A stretch of 64,000 nucleotides of DNA from contig OU744731.1 in NCBI GenBank assembly GCA_916613615.1, positions 53,110,645-53,174,644 of the forward strand, written 5' to 3'. Below the pieces are notes generated by a model, which was not told the origin of the DNA, did not search any database, and was given only the letters and a program-made list of their open reading frames with translations. Of the stretch, positions 12,711 to 26,212 are shown piece after piece; the stretch's first letter is position 1; the number at the start of each line of letters is the position of its first letter. The translations under genes and the position numbers were made by a program. The stretch comes from Steromphala cineraria (taxonomy: Eukaryota; Mollusca; Gastropoda; Trochida; Trochidae).

Positions 12711-15700
12711 TCAAAGAATATAGTACATCCAGTCAGTGTTCGGTACCATAGGTTGATCTTCGTCTGTGATTTTCTGGCAGATTCCATCAGGTTCTCTGAA
12801 GTTGAAGCCATGACAGTGGTAGTCATAGTAACACAGGTGCAAGCACTGTAGACGTGAGAGACCCTGGACTATCTGGTCACCGGAAGTCTTGGAGGAGTTG
12901 GCACTTCCGGGGAGATTTTTCACTGAAACAGAATTGATAAATGTCCAAGATCTCTTGCCATTCACTTTTTTATGTTGAAAACGTTTAACAAAATTTATTG
13001 TTGCCTCTATCATCTATAAAGGAGCTTTCATTTCACTGAATGCAAACGTTTTTAATGTATTTAGGGAAATAAAAAAGAAGGTGTTACTGTTCCTTTAAAT
13101 GGTAGTTTTGGGCTGAATAAACGAGAATAATAAGCTTCATAGCGGCACAAAACCGGAATTAAGACTAAATCCAGGAAGCGCCGTTATGAAAGGAAATATT
13201 ATGTTTGGACAATTAAATCGGAATAAGTAAATTCTGGATTTAATTGCAATTGTGTTGCAAGAAATAAGACTAAATTCCAATTGATCCAAAGCAATGATCG
13301 TTTTTAAATAAATTGCATTGAGACTAGTTAATGACATTGACATTGATAAGCAAACATTTTTTAGAGTCAAATACAATACTCTGGGGATTTTTCCTTGTAT
13401 ATAATAAAGTAATCATTTTATGAGAATTATTTTTCCTGAGACTGAATATGGGTTCATTTAAGTAAGTTTAAATCAATTATTTGAAGATCTTAAATATGTT
13501 TTCTAGTTTGAAAAAAATTGCCTATAAACCTTCGCGTTATCTTTGCTAAAGCCTCGCTGGTTTATTGAGATAACAACACTATACAATACCATAATTGAAT
13601 ACACACCTTCACCGCATGGCCTGTCAACTCGAGACACAACCACAACTTCGCAGATTATCAGTACATCAGTTTCGGGATCTGCTATAAACTCCGGCAACTT
13701 CAGAACCCTAACAAATCTTCCAACTGTCCCGGTGTCGCACGTGAGATGCACGTTCTCACTCGCAGGAGCCATGCCCGAGTAGTTGCTGCACGTGAGTTTC
13801 CCAGTGTCATTATGGGATAGCGGGTTCAAGATAAATACCTCGACAACGAAGTCGTGCAGGCCTGTACGAATGAAATGTAAGTGATAAGGTTAAACTGAAG
13901 ATGATGCGTTAATAAAGTGCACAATTATTATGCATGCACATCTCATATTTATTGAACTAAGATCTGCCACACAGCGTCGAAATTCAGTACTTTCAGTAGA
14001 GCATTCTGCTACATCAACGTATATGTTTGCGCTTTGCTTGCCTTACCACCGAGGTAGGTACTGCACGCAGCACATTAAAGGGGCAGTAGCACGTTTTTAG
14101 AGGGAACATAAGCTGATGTAAGGAAAACTGTAATAAATGGTTTCAATCTAACGATAATGTATTTAACTAAATGAAGAAGTGATAAATAAAAAATATAATG
14201 TAACGTAAAGCCATGCGATTCCTTTTCTTACACAAAATGAATTAAAGGTGTTCACACAAAAATGGCTGCCAATGGATTCTATGTGAATCTTTATAACTTG
14301 TTCTCTGACTATGGATGATTGGTTTGTGAAATGAGATTTTTGAAACTATCAAAGTAATACATATCAGTGAAAAATTGAAAACATTAAATTTTCAAAAAAC
14401 GTGCTACTGCCCCTTTAAAATTGGCGTAATACAAAAAGCTTGAATTAATCAGTGATGAAATCTGGTTTCCAGAAATGCCTTGCGGGAGAGTTGCTCTACT
14501 TCTCAATGGGTGTATCACTCAACAACTCAACTAAGAGATCCCTTAGGTATCTGTATGAATACTCAACAACATAAATTAAGACCACCAAAATATTCACAAG
14601 GACCAGTTTTAGATCTATTTCGTATCTCATATATGTATTACCAACAACAAAATTAAGACCACCAACCGTTTATCAGATCATTTGGTGATTTATGTGATAA
14701 CACATATATGTTAACTCAATAACAAACATGAGGAACTTCAAAATATTTATACAGATAATTTTGTGATCTATTGCATATCTCATATACTTATATTATACAA
14801 CAAAATTAAGAACACCCACAAATATATATGGATCGACCCTTTTGTGATTTGTTTCATATCACATATATGTTTACTTAACAACAACAAATTAGATCATCCA
14901 AAAATTCATATGGATAATTTTGTAATCTATTTGATATCGCATATACATTATATGTATACTAAACCAATAAAGGACACCCAAAAACATAGATGGATAATTT
15001 TGCGATCATTTTGATACATATGTTTACTCAACAACAAAAAGTAAACCTCCACATATTCATATGTATGATTTTGTGATCTACTTGTTATCTCATAAATGTA
15101 TACTTTACATAATTCAGATGGATCTTCTATTTAATATCTCAGTATTGAAAAGCCAGTGATGATTGACAGATGCTGTTGAAAGTGTTTGGATTCAACTCAC
15201 TGACATATAAGTTCCTGTTCTGTATGAAGACGTCTGTGATGGGGTAGACTCCAAGTAGATCCACCATCCACCACTGTTCCGTCTCGTCGTGTAGGGTGTG
15301 GATACAGCTGCCATTGAAGAAGTCACTGTCGGAGTCACCGTCCACAGCTCTGCTTGGTACCCCTCCTGCTGTCACAGAACTCTGGTAAGCTGGCTTTCCT
15401 AGTGCAATATTCGCTGTCTGGACTGCTGAGAATACAGAATATAAACAGAGAAGTTAATCTTGGTGTAGAGGCAAAAAGGGAATAAAAAACTGCCATCACA
15501 AAAGTCGCTGTCGGAGTCACCGTCCACAGCTCTTCCTCTAAGACCTTCTGCTGTCACAGAACTCTGATATGCTGGCTTTCCTCGTGCAATATTCACTGTC
15601 TGGACTGCTGAGAATACAGAATATATATATAGAAGTTAATCTTGGTGTAGAGGCAAAAAGGGAATAAAAAACTGCCATCACAAAAGTCGCTGTCGGAGTC

Positions 15701-18700
15701 ACCGTCCACAGCTCTTCCTCTAAGACCTTCTGCTGTCACAGAACTCTGATATGCTGGCTTTCCTCGTGCAATATTCACTGTCTGGACTGCTGAGAATACA
15801 GAATATATATATAGAAGTTAATCTTGGTGTAGAGGCAAAAAGGGAATAAAAAACTGCCATCACAAAAGTCGCTGTCGGAGTCACCGTCCACAGCTCTTCC
15901 TCTAAGACCTTCTGCTGTCACAGAACTCTGATATGCTGGCTTTCCTCGTGCAATATTCACTGTCTGGACTGCTGAGAATACAGAATATATATATAGAAGT
16001 TAATCTTGGTGTAGAGGCAAAAAGGGAATAAAAAACTGCCATCACAAAAGTCGCTGTCGGAGTCACCGTCCACAGCTCTTCCTCTAAGACCTTCTGCTGT
16101 CACAGAACTCTGATATGCTGGCTTTCCTCGTGCAATATTCACTGTCTGGACTGCTGAGAATACAGAATATATATATAGAAGTTAATCTTGGTGTAGAGGC
16201 AAAAAGGGAATAAAAAACTGCCATCACAAAAGTCGCTGTCGGAGTCACCGTCCACAGCTCTTCCTCTAAGACCTTCTGCTGTCACAGAACTCTGATATGC
16301 TGGCTTTCCTCGTGCAATATTCACTGTCTGGACTGCTGAGAATACAGAATATATATATAGAAGTTAATCTTGGTGTAGAGGCAAAAAGGGAATAAAAAAC
16401 TGCCATCACAAAAGTCGCTGTCGGAGTCACCGTCCACAGCTCTTCCTCTAAGACCTTCTGCTGTCACAGAACTCTGATATGCTGGCTTTCCTCGTGCAAT
16501 ATTCACTGTCTGGACTGCTGAGAATACAGAATATATATATAGAAGTTAATCTTGGTGTAGAGGCAAAAAGGGAATAAAAAACTGCCATCACAAAAGTCGC
16601 TGTCGGAGTCACCGTCCACAGCTCTTCCTCTAAGACCTTCTGCTGTCACAGAACTCTGATATGCTGGCTTTCCTCGTGCAATATTCACTGTCTGGACTGC
16701 TGAGAATACAGAATATAAACAGAGAAGTTAATCTTGGTGTAGAGGCAAAAAGGGAATAAAAAACTGCCATCACAAAAGTCGCTGTCGGAGTCACCGTCAA
16801 CAGCTTTGTCTGGTACCCCTCCTGCTGTCGTTTAACTTTGATAAATTTTCCTTCTGATGTAATAAATGTATGGTCGGCTATGATAGAGGAGATATACACA
16901 GAACTTAATCGAGAAATATAGGGATTGAAAACCTGCCATCACAAAATAGATGAATTAAACTTCCTCGAAAGGTTGCCATTGATGTCCACAGCCTTACCAA
17001 GGGATCTCTGATATTCTGGTTTCACCGATTCCCAAATATAATATTCGTTGTCCGATCAGCTCATTTTATTTGTTTGTATGAAGGAATATAACAACATACC
17101 TTAAATTAGCGATAAGCTGACGGCAAGATTTAACCTTAAGTGAACCGAACTATGCTACGCAGATTAAATTAGGGCAACATGATTATGACCTTATTTTAAT
17201 GAGATTGATCTAGTGAAAGAGTTTAGTCATTAATGATTTTTAAAACAGCTCAGATCAATTTTCATTGGTGACGAAAATGGAATTTAAATGCTTTGCAAGT
17301 ACATTGGATGTAACGCATTGTGAAGATGTGATAATGTATAGTTATCCCTGTTTGGGCAATGAGTCTTCAGAGTGTTATATATTGTTACATAGGTATTAGA
17401 TAACGTTTATTGACTGTCAAGGGTGCGAGAATAAACCTTTTACCGCTCTAAAATCTGTCAGATTCACTGCTTTAGATTGCATAAAATTGTGATTTTTATA
17501 CCCCATTGTTCATTAGTTGTTCATTGTTCAAGTGTTAATAAAAACGAATGTGTTTATTTAAAGAAAAAGATTCAACCATTTTAAAAGGGTAGTATCGGGA
17601 TTACTTTTAAAATTGTTTCTCCAAATTATTCAACAATATGCTTAATGAATTACCTTAAAGGGGCAGTAGCACGTTTTTTGAAAATGTATATCTTTAAATT
17701 TTCACTGATAATGGTACCTTAATGCTAAATGTATTATTTCATAAGTGTCAAAAATCTCTTTACAAACACCAATAATCAATTGTCTGAGAACAAATTATAA
17801 AAATTAACAAAAAGTCCATCGGCGGCCATTTTTTGTGTGAACACCCTTCATTCATTTGGTGTATGAAAAAGGAATCGCATGGCTGAACTTTACATTGTAT
17901 TTGATTTATTACTGCTTCATTTAGTTTAAATATATTGTCTTTCAATTGGAACCATCTTTTCATTTTCCTGACAACGCCTTATATCGATCCCTAAAAACGT
18001 GCTACTGCCCCTTTAAAGATTAACTAGTTTAAATACGTTGTGTTGCATTTTCGATATTTTGCGACGAACAATGAGAAGATCGGACCAAAATCATTAAATA
18101 GGAGACAGTTTACCAAAATGACCGAAACGTAAGCCCCGGCATGTCGACATGAAGGCGAATCAAGTGTAGCCATTTCACAATTTTCGGTTTCTAAACATAC
18201 TCTTGAAAGCCGTTTTTGTCGTGGAGACTAGGGTTTCGTTTCTTTTTCTCTGAACCAGGTACTCGTTGTCGCTCAAGTTGATACCCATCGGACACGATAA
18301 CGGTGTGTAAAACCTACACACATATTGATGATGTCACCGAAAGCGGGTTCGTTAAAAACGATGGCACTTTTGCAGAGGGGACTGTACTTTGGACGTCGAA
18401 TTGAGTGTTCATTAAAACAGATTTAAAAGGACTTTTCTACGAAGTGATGTATTTCTTTTCTCAATAGCTAAGTTTCATCACGAACCTAATGCAAGTATGA
18501 CAATGGGGCTTTAAATCCTCGTGGACTTAATTCTAGTAATCCCATGAAGAAAAATGTCGTTTTAAAATTTTTGGGAAGGGGAAAGGGGGGAGGGTGGTGT
18601 TTTAGGACGCATAGAAATACACCTCAACGAGTCATTCAGAAATCAGTGGTTTAACCACATTTGCACGGAATTTGATATTGCGGCAAAGATGTTGACCTTT

Positions 18701-19263
18701 TCTAATTGTTACACCACAGACTACCAGACTCAGAGAGACGTGTCATAAAAATAAATGAACATAAACAAACTCAAGTTCGTTTTCATTTCTTTCTAAAACA
18801 AAAACTTAAAAGCAAGTAAATGTTTCACATGGACAAATTATGAACCATTCAGTCTCAAAAAACCGTAACCCCTTCTCAGACAAGCGTAAAGGATAGGTTG
18901 ATTTGCTCGATTCTATAACGATTAGTCTAATTGTTAACGGGGAAATAGTGGCACATGTTTTTTAAGTTATCTTCCTCACGAAGTTTAGGACAATGGGACG
19001 TATTTTATCCTTTTAAGTTATGTAATCAGGTATTTGGTAGGACATCACTGGAAATGGAAATTTTAGTATCTTTCTGGATTTCAAGTCGACCATTATCCTC
19101 ATACAAATATTGAGCTTTAAAATTGTAATTGGCCATTTTTTCATCCAATGCAAAAAAATTGAGGCTGCTTTTCAAATTCGTGTATGATTGACACAAACTA
19201 CGTACCTTTGACTGCAATTATTCCAAGTGAGAACATTCTGGCAAAAAGACATATTGAAACCAT
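12711..19263 (-). CDS. Secreted F-type lectin (fucolectin-like) with C-terminal PAN domain
   Basis: Exons in transcript order: 19206-19263, 15201-15425, 13607-13861, 12711-12922. All introns are phase 1 and the total is 750 nt, 249 residues plus TGA. Exon 1 encodes a signal peptide ([19 protein letters not shown]). Exon 2 starts the F5/8-type fucolectin domain ([24 protein letters not shown], then [20 protein letters not shown]). Exon 3 finishes it ([27 protein letters not shown]). Exon 4 is a PAN/apple domain ([16 protein letters not shown]). F-type lectins bind fucose through a His and an R-x-D motif; here NR is followed by N-L, so the usual Asp is not evident and binding may be altered. 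Intron 1 contains truncated copies of exon 2 with intact acceptors. A TATA box lies about 85 bp upstream of the ATG. Probably a secreted defence or recognition lectin. Confidence 0.85.
14079..14414 (+). mobile_element. TTAA-flanked MITE, copy f (336 bp)
   Basis: TTAA at 14075-14078 and 14415-14418, with both family termini. It lies in the intron between lectin exons 2 and 3. Confidence 0.9.
14548..15115. repeat. Diverged AT-rich minisatellite, period about 85-95 bp
   Basis: Six to seven degenerate units each contain a form of caacaacaaattaagacc, ttcatatggataattttgtgatc and tctcatatatgttta. The repeat is old, with many substitutions and small indels. It lies in a lectin intron. Confidence 0.75.
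15413..16900 (-). repeat. 182-bp tandem array of truncated lectin exon copies
   Basis: Seven complete 182-bp units and a partial eighth. Read on the minus strand, each has the intron acceptor (ctgtattctcag), the first part of the lectin exon ([28 protein letters not shown]) and then intron-like sequence instead of the second half of the exon. Middle units are almost identical and carry atatatatata; the first and last carry ataaacaga at the same place, marking the array edges. No good splice donor follows the exon fragment. The unit is not a multiple of three, so the array does not form one frame. It lies directly upstream of the functional exon 2. Confidence 0.93.
16955..17060 (-). pseudogene. 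Decayed F-type lectin exon fragment
   Basis: The minus strand shows remnants of the lectin exon start (gaaaccagaatatcag, gctgtggacatcaatgg) with frameshifts. It is older than the 182-bp array next to it. Confidence 0.5.
17659..18012 (-). mobile_element. TTAA-flanked MITE, copy g (354 bp, reverse)
   Basis: TTAA at 17655-17658 and 18013-18016. Termini are aggggcagtagcacg and cgtgctactgcccct. Located in intron 1 of the lectin gene. Confidence 0.9.
18017..19205. other. Remainder of lectin intron 1
   Basis: No exon, repeat family or RNA gene recognised. The donor of exon 1 (GTACGT on the minus strand) is at 19200-19205. Confidence 0.45.
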
Positions 19264-19348
19264 AGTTGTCAACGGCAAACGAGAAAACCCACCGACGTAA
19301 TGCATCCCACTGCCTGTTTCCAGCACTCTGCAGAACTTCCCGCTAATG

Positions 19349-19358
19349 GTTTATACTC
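19349..19358 (-). promoter_or_regulatory. TATA box of the lectin gene
   Basis: AGTATAAACC on the minus strand, about 85 bp upstream of the ATG at 19263. Position and sequence fit a TATA promoter. The transcription start is not determined. Confidence 0.5.
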
Positions 19359-19363
19359 TTGTT

Positions 19364-22005
19364 AGAACTCGATCAATGATCAATTTGCTCGTTATGTAAC
19401 CTTGAAGTTAGTTTCTTAAATCAATAGAATAAACGAAACGAGTTTCAATTTTAATTGAACTATCTGGTGAGGATTTGTAGAAAAAGTGAATGTTTCCTTA
19501 GAGAGAGTGCAAGTTAGGACTTATGGCTAAGGTTTGAAATATACATTTTAACTCAAAGCTCAAACTAATAATTCTAGATAAACTTGTTTGATTTTGCAAG
19601 ACTATGGAACTGTCAACCTATATTTATATAGTTTGCTCAAACCAACCTATACGTCAAGTTCGTTTGAATTGGATACATACACTAAGGTTTACAGCATTAA
19701 AGCGAATTTAGTAACTAAAATGTTGGTATTTGCTTGTATGTTTAAAAAAATGTCTTTCGATATTGCAATCACTTTAGTGTTCAGTCTCGTTCAGTGTTCG
19801 TCTGCGACAAAATAATGGGAGTATGTGTCGATGTTCACTAAATTGTACCACGTGACGACTAACAGGTCTAGAGGACGAGTGCGCCTAGTAGTTTCATAAG
19901 TTATCATTCTCTGAAGGGAGTTGATGTTGAAAAATGAGCCACTCAATCAGTTGTTGGGTGTCATATATGACAAAGTTTATAAAAAGTGTCATTCGATCGA
20001 AATGAATTGACTGTTTCTAAAAACTATCATTTTAAAGCGCTAGCTAACCAATGTTGTATAGTGACAATAGAAAGGTTTGAAGTTGTAATTATGATCATGG
20101 CAATGGCGAGCGTTAATCAGTCAAACGTTATTTTGGAAGCTACTCGATAGTATTCAGAATGACATATACGAGTTGATACTGTTTGATAGGTTACTAGTAT
20201 TTGTATCCGTGTATATTGGACTTGTGGATAAGCCTTTCGCGAACATATATGACTGTTTTTATATTTTCCATTGAAAACAAGTATTTATCGTATAGTTGCT
20301 ATTTTGAGATGAATATGTTTGAATTATGTCATTTACGTTCGTATTCATGTAATTATTGCAAATCAACGGACCAAAAATGTGTGTATCATAGGCGGATGGA
20401 ATACATGTAAAACTCAATTGATGTCTCACTTATAATCCTGACAAATCGGAGGCAAATATATACTTGCAAAATAATATTGAATCTCTCAAAGACTGTTTTT
20501 ATGGTGTAAGTGTCATTAACCTAGACCAACCATAAACATCGTGGACTTAAATTCTCAAACGAGTGTGGATCCTCTCTTCGCAAGCTTGTTATAATATGCT
20601 CTGTCTTGAATATAATCTATGCCATCTTTATAAGACTTCGAATATGCGGGTAAGGTATTGGATGGATGTGATAAATAGCAGCAACTAAATTAGAACAATT
20701 GCTATTAGAAGCAGAAAGAATTGTTACTGGTAAGTTTATTAACCACTGGATAATCATATAATTAGACTAGTTGCCAATCATTAACATAACGTAGGAGAAA
20801 ACGAAAACTTATTTATTTCATAAACAACATAGTAAAATAGTATAATAAAATATACGTTTCATCAAAATAATTGACTATAATGACTATTTGCTTCATTTCT
20901 CTAGTTTAAAATTTTCAAAATATTTATTATTCAAACCCAAAACCAGTCTTTGGAAGTGGACATGAGGTATATCACATCAATTCTTTTAAATCTATTAACA
21001 TATATCGTTATATTGCTTAAAATGCTTAAATTATCAACTGCTATGTGTCGTTTTTTTACATTTCAAGTTGCTCTTGTGAAAATAATTCTAAGAATCTTAA
21101 TCATTATTTAATGGAGGATTGCACCATACATGATATAAGCGTATTTACATAGAAATTCATTTACACTACGAATCAATAATTTTCTTCGTGATGTAAGTAT
21201 TAAATATTAAAAAACATTTGATCTTAGATTATGGCTTCGATCAGTAAATAAGAATTCCAGCGAAAATTAACGCTTTTTAATGCTTAATATAACTTTCCCG
21301 TCTCACTTACCAATTATATCATTGTATCAATACAGTGTCAACACATGATTCAAATACATTTTACATAACTGTACACAATACAATGTCAACCAACAATACT
21401 GTTATCCCTTCAGCTCCTTTCCAACGCTGATTGATGATCAGCAATTGATCGATATCTCTGAGCAAATGGAGATCACCCTCACAATTAACCTGAGTTATGT
21501 AGGCTAAAATGTCTTTCAAGCATTGACGAAACTTTTTTGTACTAACAACGCTAGCCAAAAAAGTAAAAAAAAGTTCCACACTCAAATGTTGCAACGACGC
21601 GAATTGTTTTAATTACAAGTGTATGGTAAATGAACATAACACAATATCCTAAATACTTAGAGATGTGTAGAACTATCATTAAGAAATAAAAACTACTTTG
21701 AAGGACCTGATGCACCGAAGCGAGTTGTATTCTTAAAGAACGTGTTCGGGTATTTTTTTTATAGACTACGGTAATAAAGTTCCATATTTATCCCCTTATA
21801 GACATTTGTAAGGAAGGCTTGATGATTGGGTTTGAAACCAGAAACAAAATAGACTCAGTTTTTTCTTAGCCTTAGTTTCATACTGTTTAGCAACCGTAGG
21901 CTTATGTTTTTTCAGCATGTTTATATTCCATGAAATTTTGCTTTACGAAAAAAGAATAGGGACAAATGTGTTTAAGACAAAACACATGGTGACTGCGGAA
22001 ACTGT
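19364..22005. other. Intergenic, no gene recognised
   Basis: AT-rich. A 77-codon minus-strand frame at 21361-21594 looks moderately protein-like but has no domain, clear start or splice context, so it is not called. Confidence 0.4.
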
Positions 22006-22009
22006 TAAG

Positions 22010-22275
22010 GGGTGGGTTTGGGGTTCGAATTCAACAAAGGGTTCGGCAACTTTGTCTGCAAAAGAGAACTGTTATACACGCAGTAAGGTCTGCTAGCAAT
22101 GCTACACTAAATTTCCTCGCAGTTCCACCCAAGGCTCGCATGTTTCACTGTAATGCATAGCCACAAAAGTGTTGCGAACTTTCTCCCTGCAATGGTATAT
22201 ACTAGCAGCCGTGATGTAAGGAAAATACTTTTCAAAGCGGCGTTAAGCCCCATTTCACCTCACCTCACCTTTCCT
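22010..22275 (+). mobile_element. SINE-like repeat, copy 1
   Basis: Shares with 52005-52300 the ordered blocks gttaagggg, caactttgtctgca, caatgctacact, taatgcatagccacaa and cctcacctcacc. The start resembles a tRNA gene 5' region (gttaaggggt with a following gttcgaattc). Confidence 0.7.
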
Positions 22276-23338
22276 TTTGGCTTCTATGACATTTGCAGGT
22301 GTAAAATGCTTGAAAAGACATCGAAGGCTATTGCCCACTTACTCAAATCATTGTTAAATTTACCTCCAATCTTTTCTTAATTTACTGCAAATATCATAAA
22401 GATAACATATTCAATTTAGTTCAAAATCATTGGTGACTGATATTTATAAATGCATTGACCTGTGTTATAGAGATAATATACGTTGATATGTCACTTTTTA
22501 TATAAGGTGACAGAGTCTTAATCTTTTTTTTATCATAACCGTTATCAATTATCACAGGCAGGTGGTAAACTTCACACAAACTTGCATCTTCAAAATTGAT
22601 TTTCACGACTAACTGTGCCACTCAAATAAATGAAATTCAATATATGCGATCGATCTAAATAAATTGGATCGGCAGTACCAAATTAACTGTATGACCTTGA
22701 AGAAAAATATGTTTAATTCATTTAGATTGAAGAGAAACGAGAGCATTTAGTAACGAGCCAATGTTGAAATAAAGAAATAAGAGGAAATATATGTCAATCT
22801 ATACCACAAAAGCTTGAGGTGAGGTCAAACAGAAAAACATATTGAGCGAAATATTCTGCAATACGTGGGTGGATCTTATTCAAACGTTACATAATGTTTA
22901 ATCAATATATTGGAAATATTATATAATGTTAAAGTGATCCACATCAAAATAAAATTGTGGTTTCTTAAGATATTGGATTTTATATAATATGAATCGATGA
23001 ATCGAAACGTTTGTAAAATAAGCAAAACATCGATTAAACAATGGCATCAATTTTAATTTTGCTGGAAACACCAACAGATTTGGTCTAATTCGAACAGAGG
23101 TAGGATCAACATTCTATGACTTTCTCTACCTCTGTATGAAGAGAATGACGCTCGACGCGTTATTTGATTAATTGATGAAGACTAAGTAAGGAATAGTTGA
23201 ACGGAATATATTATATATATTTGCTCAAGTGACAAGACAAGTTCTCCTGTAAAACCACTTGTTTTTCGACAACCATACCCACTGAAGCACGTTTGTGTTT
23301 TATTTATTGTTAAACCATGACTCTTTTGTTGTGATCTA
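22276..23338. other. Intergenic, no gene recognised
   Basis: AT-rich sequence with no supported feature. Confidence 0.4.
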
Positions 23339-23434
23339 TCACCATTTTCAACCTGGTTCCCTGGCCTCGTTCCGCGTGCGCTTACTGTAGCGCACGCGGA
23401 ACGAGGCCAGGGAACCAGGTTGTCACCATTTTCA
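23339..23434. repeat. Perfect 34-bp-arm hairpin between 12-bp direct repeats
   Basis: Arms at 23349-23382 and 23389-23422 are exact inverse complements with a 6-nt loop (tactgt). They are rich in CG and unlike the surrounding AT-rich DNA. The direct repeat tcaccattttca flanks the structure at 23339-23350 and 23423-23434. This is the footprint of an insertion or of a palindromic rearrangement. Confidence 0.9.
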
Positions 23435-26212
23435 GAAAAAAAAACACGGACGAACTTAACCACTTTAAATTAGTAAAACAATTTGTGAGTAGAAAAAATA
23501 TATAGTACTTACAACAATATAAAACAAATATGAATTTCATTACGAAATCAATAATATCAAACATTTGGAAACGTCTCCGGTGACAAAGCAGCTTCTAAAT
23601 AGGTAACATTTTCAATGCATCTGGGTTAAACTCCGTCAATATTCATAGTTCGTATTAAAATTGCTTCAAATAAATCTAAACACTTGGTAAATCATGCTTA
23701 TCTTGTTTATCATATAACAACATTTTAATCGAAGCTTTTAAAGAAATATAAGTTGCTTTACGGAAAGAACTAAAAACAAGTTTACAACTGTTCATTATTC
23801 AATGGACGGTCCAATTGCAAGTGCGCCACAAGTCAATTTATTGCCATTACTAGATTTGTCTGGAAATTATAATCTAATTATGATAGACTATACCATTAAA
23901 ACTTTCCTGAAACGCTAATAAATTCAATTTGACACTTGCCCCATTAACAATTAGAACTCAATGTATAGAGCTATATATATTCAGACTATGAAATTCAAGA
24001 GATATGCTACAGTACATTTCTAATGGATCTACCGATATACATTTAAATGAATCCTAAAGTGGTGGTTATATAAAATAAACGTCACATTTTGAAACATGTG
24101 TTGCTGTCATTTGATTTCGCATTTAATTAAATTTCAAGTTTAGTTTTGAAATAAAAACTTTTAATTTCAGAGTCAGAAATGATATCATAAGTTGTTTTTA
24201 AGTTTCAATCAGGTTATTACTGTGTGGACAAACACATTATGGAATTCATTCCTTAACTGTAAATGAAAGCAACATACCGTGATCCTTGAACGCTAAATAT
24301 AGTTTCAACCACTGTCCCGGCGATTATTCAAGGAAGATGATTATTCGAGGTTGACTATTTTGTAGATACTAGCACCGCCCATCGATTGCTTGATAGCATT
24401 GTTGGTGTCTGCACCGGGACGTCGCGTTTCATGCGGTGGAGGGGTTGGCTATCCATAATGACTTGTTCTTCTTCATCAACCAACTTCTAAATGCCCCTCA
24501 AAGAAGTTAATAAATTCGTTTCTCTTAACCGCAGCAATACATTACAGTGGGCACGCTCAACATCCAAATGTATAGATGTCATTGTCAGGACTACATGTAT
24601 GTATATCAGTTACCTACTAGTTATTTGGTATATTCACATTAAATTGTTATTTCTATTTTGTAACCAGCTGTATGTGTGTTGTATTGGAGAGGCGTTCAAA
24701 TAAGCCTTGAGGCTTGTTCGCCAATCCAAATTTCTTTTTGAGAAATAAAAATATGTTTAAACCACTATTCGAGGTAGCAGATCCTTCTTTTCAAAGCCAT
24801 TCATGATATGTGTTTGTAATTTGAAAAATGAAACAAAAACAGTATCATCGGGACATGTTATTGTAAACATTGAACAAAAGTCTCTTCTTATAGTTGTACC
24901 TTTCATACTAGACTTGCATAAATGACATAAGTATGTAGAAAAGGAGATAATTAAAGTTTGTTTACATTGATATGTCTAAACTCGGCGATTAATGAAGGCG
25001 GTAGATTACTAGTATTTTTTTCAAAGAGGCCTTAGACCCGTCGTTTAATCCAGGCAGGCAATTATTCAAGGATTTACGGTATCTGTTCCGCTTACTATTA
25101 AACTTAGTGTAGTATAGTTCAGTGCCCTGTTCAGTTAGCGTGACATATACACTCGTGACACTGTGACCTCACATTGCCCTGAAAACATTCCTAGCTTTAG
25201 TTTAGGGATATGGACATTATTATTCGCCTGGGATCATTCAAATAAATATATTTTAATACTCAAAAGAACAATAAGTAGCATTTATAATTGTTAGGAGACT
25301 TTACGTCAGTCTACTTTTCAACAAGGGGAAACTCCACTCACGTGACGTCACAAATCACGTGAGGTGGAAATCCCACACTTCAAGCGTATAGGGATATAGG
25401 TTATCAGGAATATGTATTTCTAACTTGTTTAAGTAAGTAAGTTTAAGTAAACTGGAGGAGAGTGTTGAAGGTAAGAGTACTTATCCTCTTACAAGGTTAC
25501 AATTTATAGAGGCATGTTAAAACTTATCAAATGTAGATACACATTAATGCCGTTACTTACTTTCTCTTTCGATCTTTCAAATCATATTTGTGATATGACA
25601 CACGTACAAGCCGAAGGTGTTGTAGGTATATGCTACGAGTACGAGCTTTTCATATATATTGTCGGCCTTAAAGAAGCAATACAGGTTTATACATGAGCAG
25701 TTGCTTTGCATTCCAATGAATTAGGCCGTAGTGTGACCTGGTTTGTCAACGTGAATTGACAAGGGGACCTGACACACGCACCTGACCTGATTGTACCAGC
25801 GATATTCTAAAAAAGGTTTTGTTTGCTTCTTCCCTACCAATAATCGTTTTAAAAAATCTCGATTAGAAAATTAAAGAATTGAGTAAAGTCAGCCGTTTTG
25901 AATAAGTTTGAATATGCACCCGGAAATAGAAACTGGGTTCTGACTACGAGTTTTTAAGCGTTATTGAGCACAGGAACCAGTTTAACAGTTAAAGGGACAG
26001 TCCTATCCTATGTTTTGTGGAAACGAAAGAATGGATTTTCTCGTTAATACATATATTTGATTATTACAATATTATTTCACACTTAATTTCAAATATATTA
26101 TTACGATTTAATGTTTGAGATTTTAAAATTTGACTATATATAGAGCGTATGACTAAACAAATGAAAAACATCTTGAAATGAAGCCAGACATCAACTTGCG
26201 CGAAACGACACT
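23435..26212. other. Intergenic, no gene recognised
   Basis: Contains a small inverted repeat with TGACGTCA and paired cacgtga motifs near 25333-25370. A start of another short repeat family (aaagggacagtcctatc) at 25991 resembles 49732. Nothing coding is supported. Confidence 0.4.

Noticed and set aside
21361..21594. 77-codon minus-strand frame with protein-like composition
   Set aside because: No recognisable domain, no clear start or splice sites, isolated in repeat-rich intergenic DNA.
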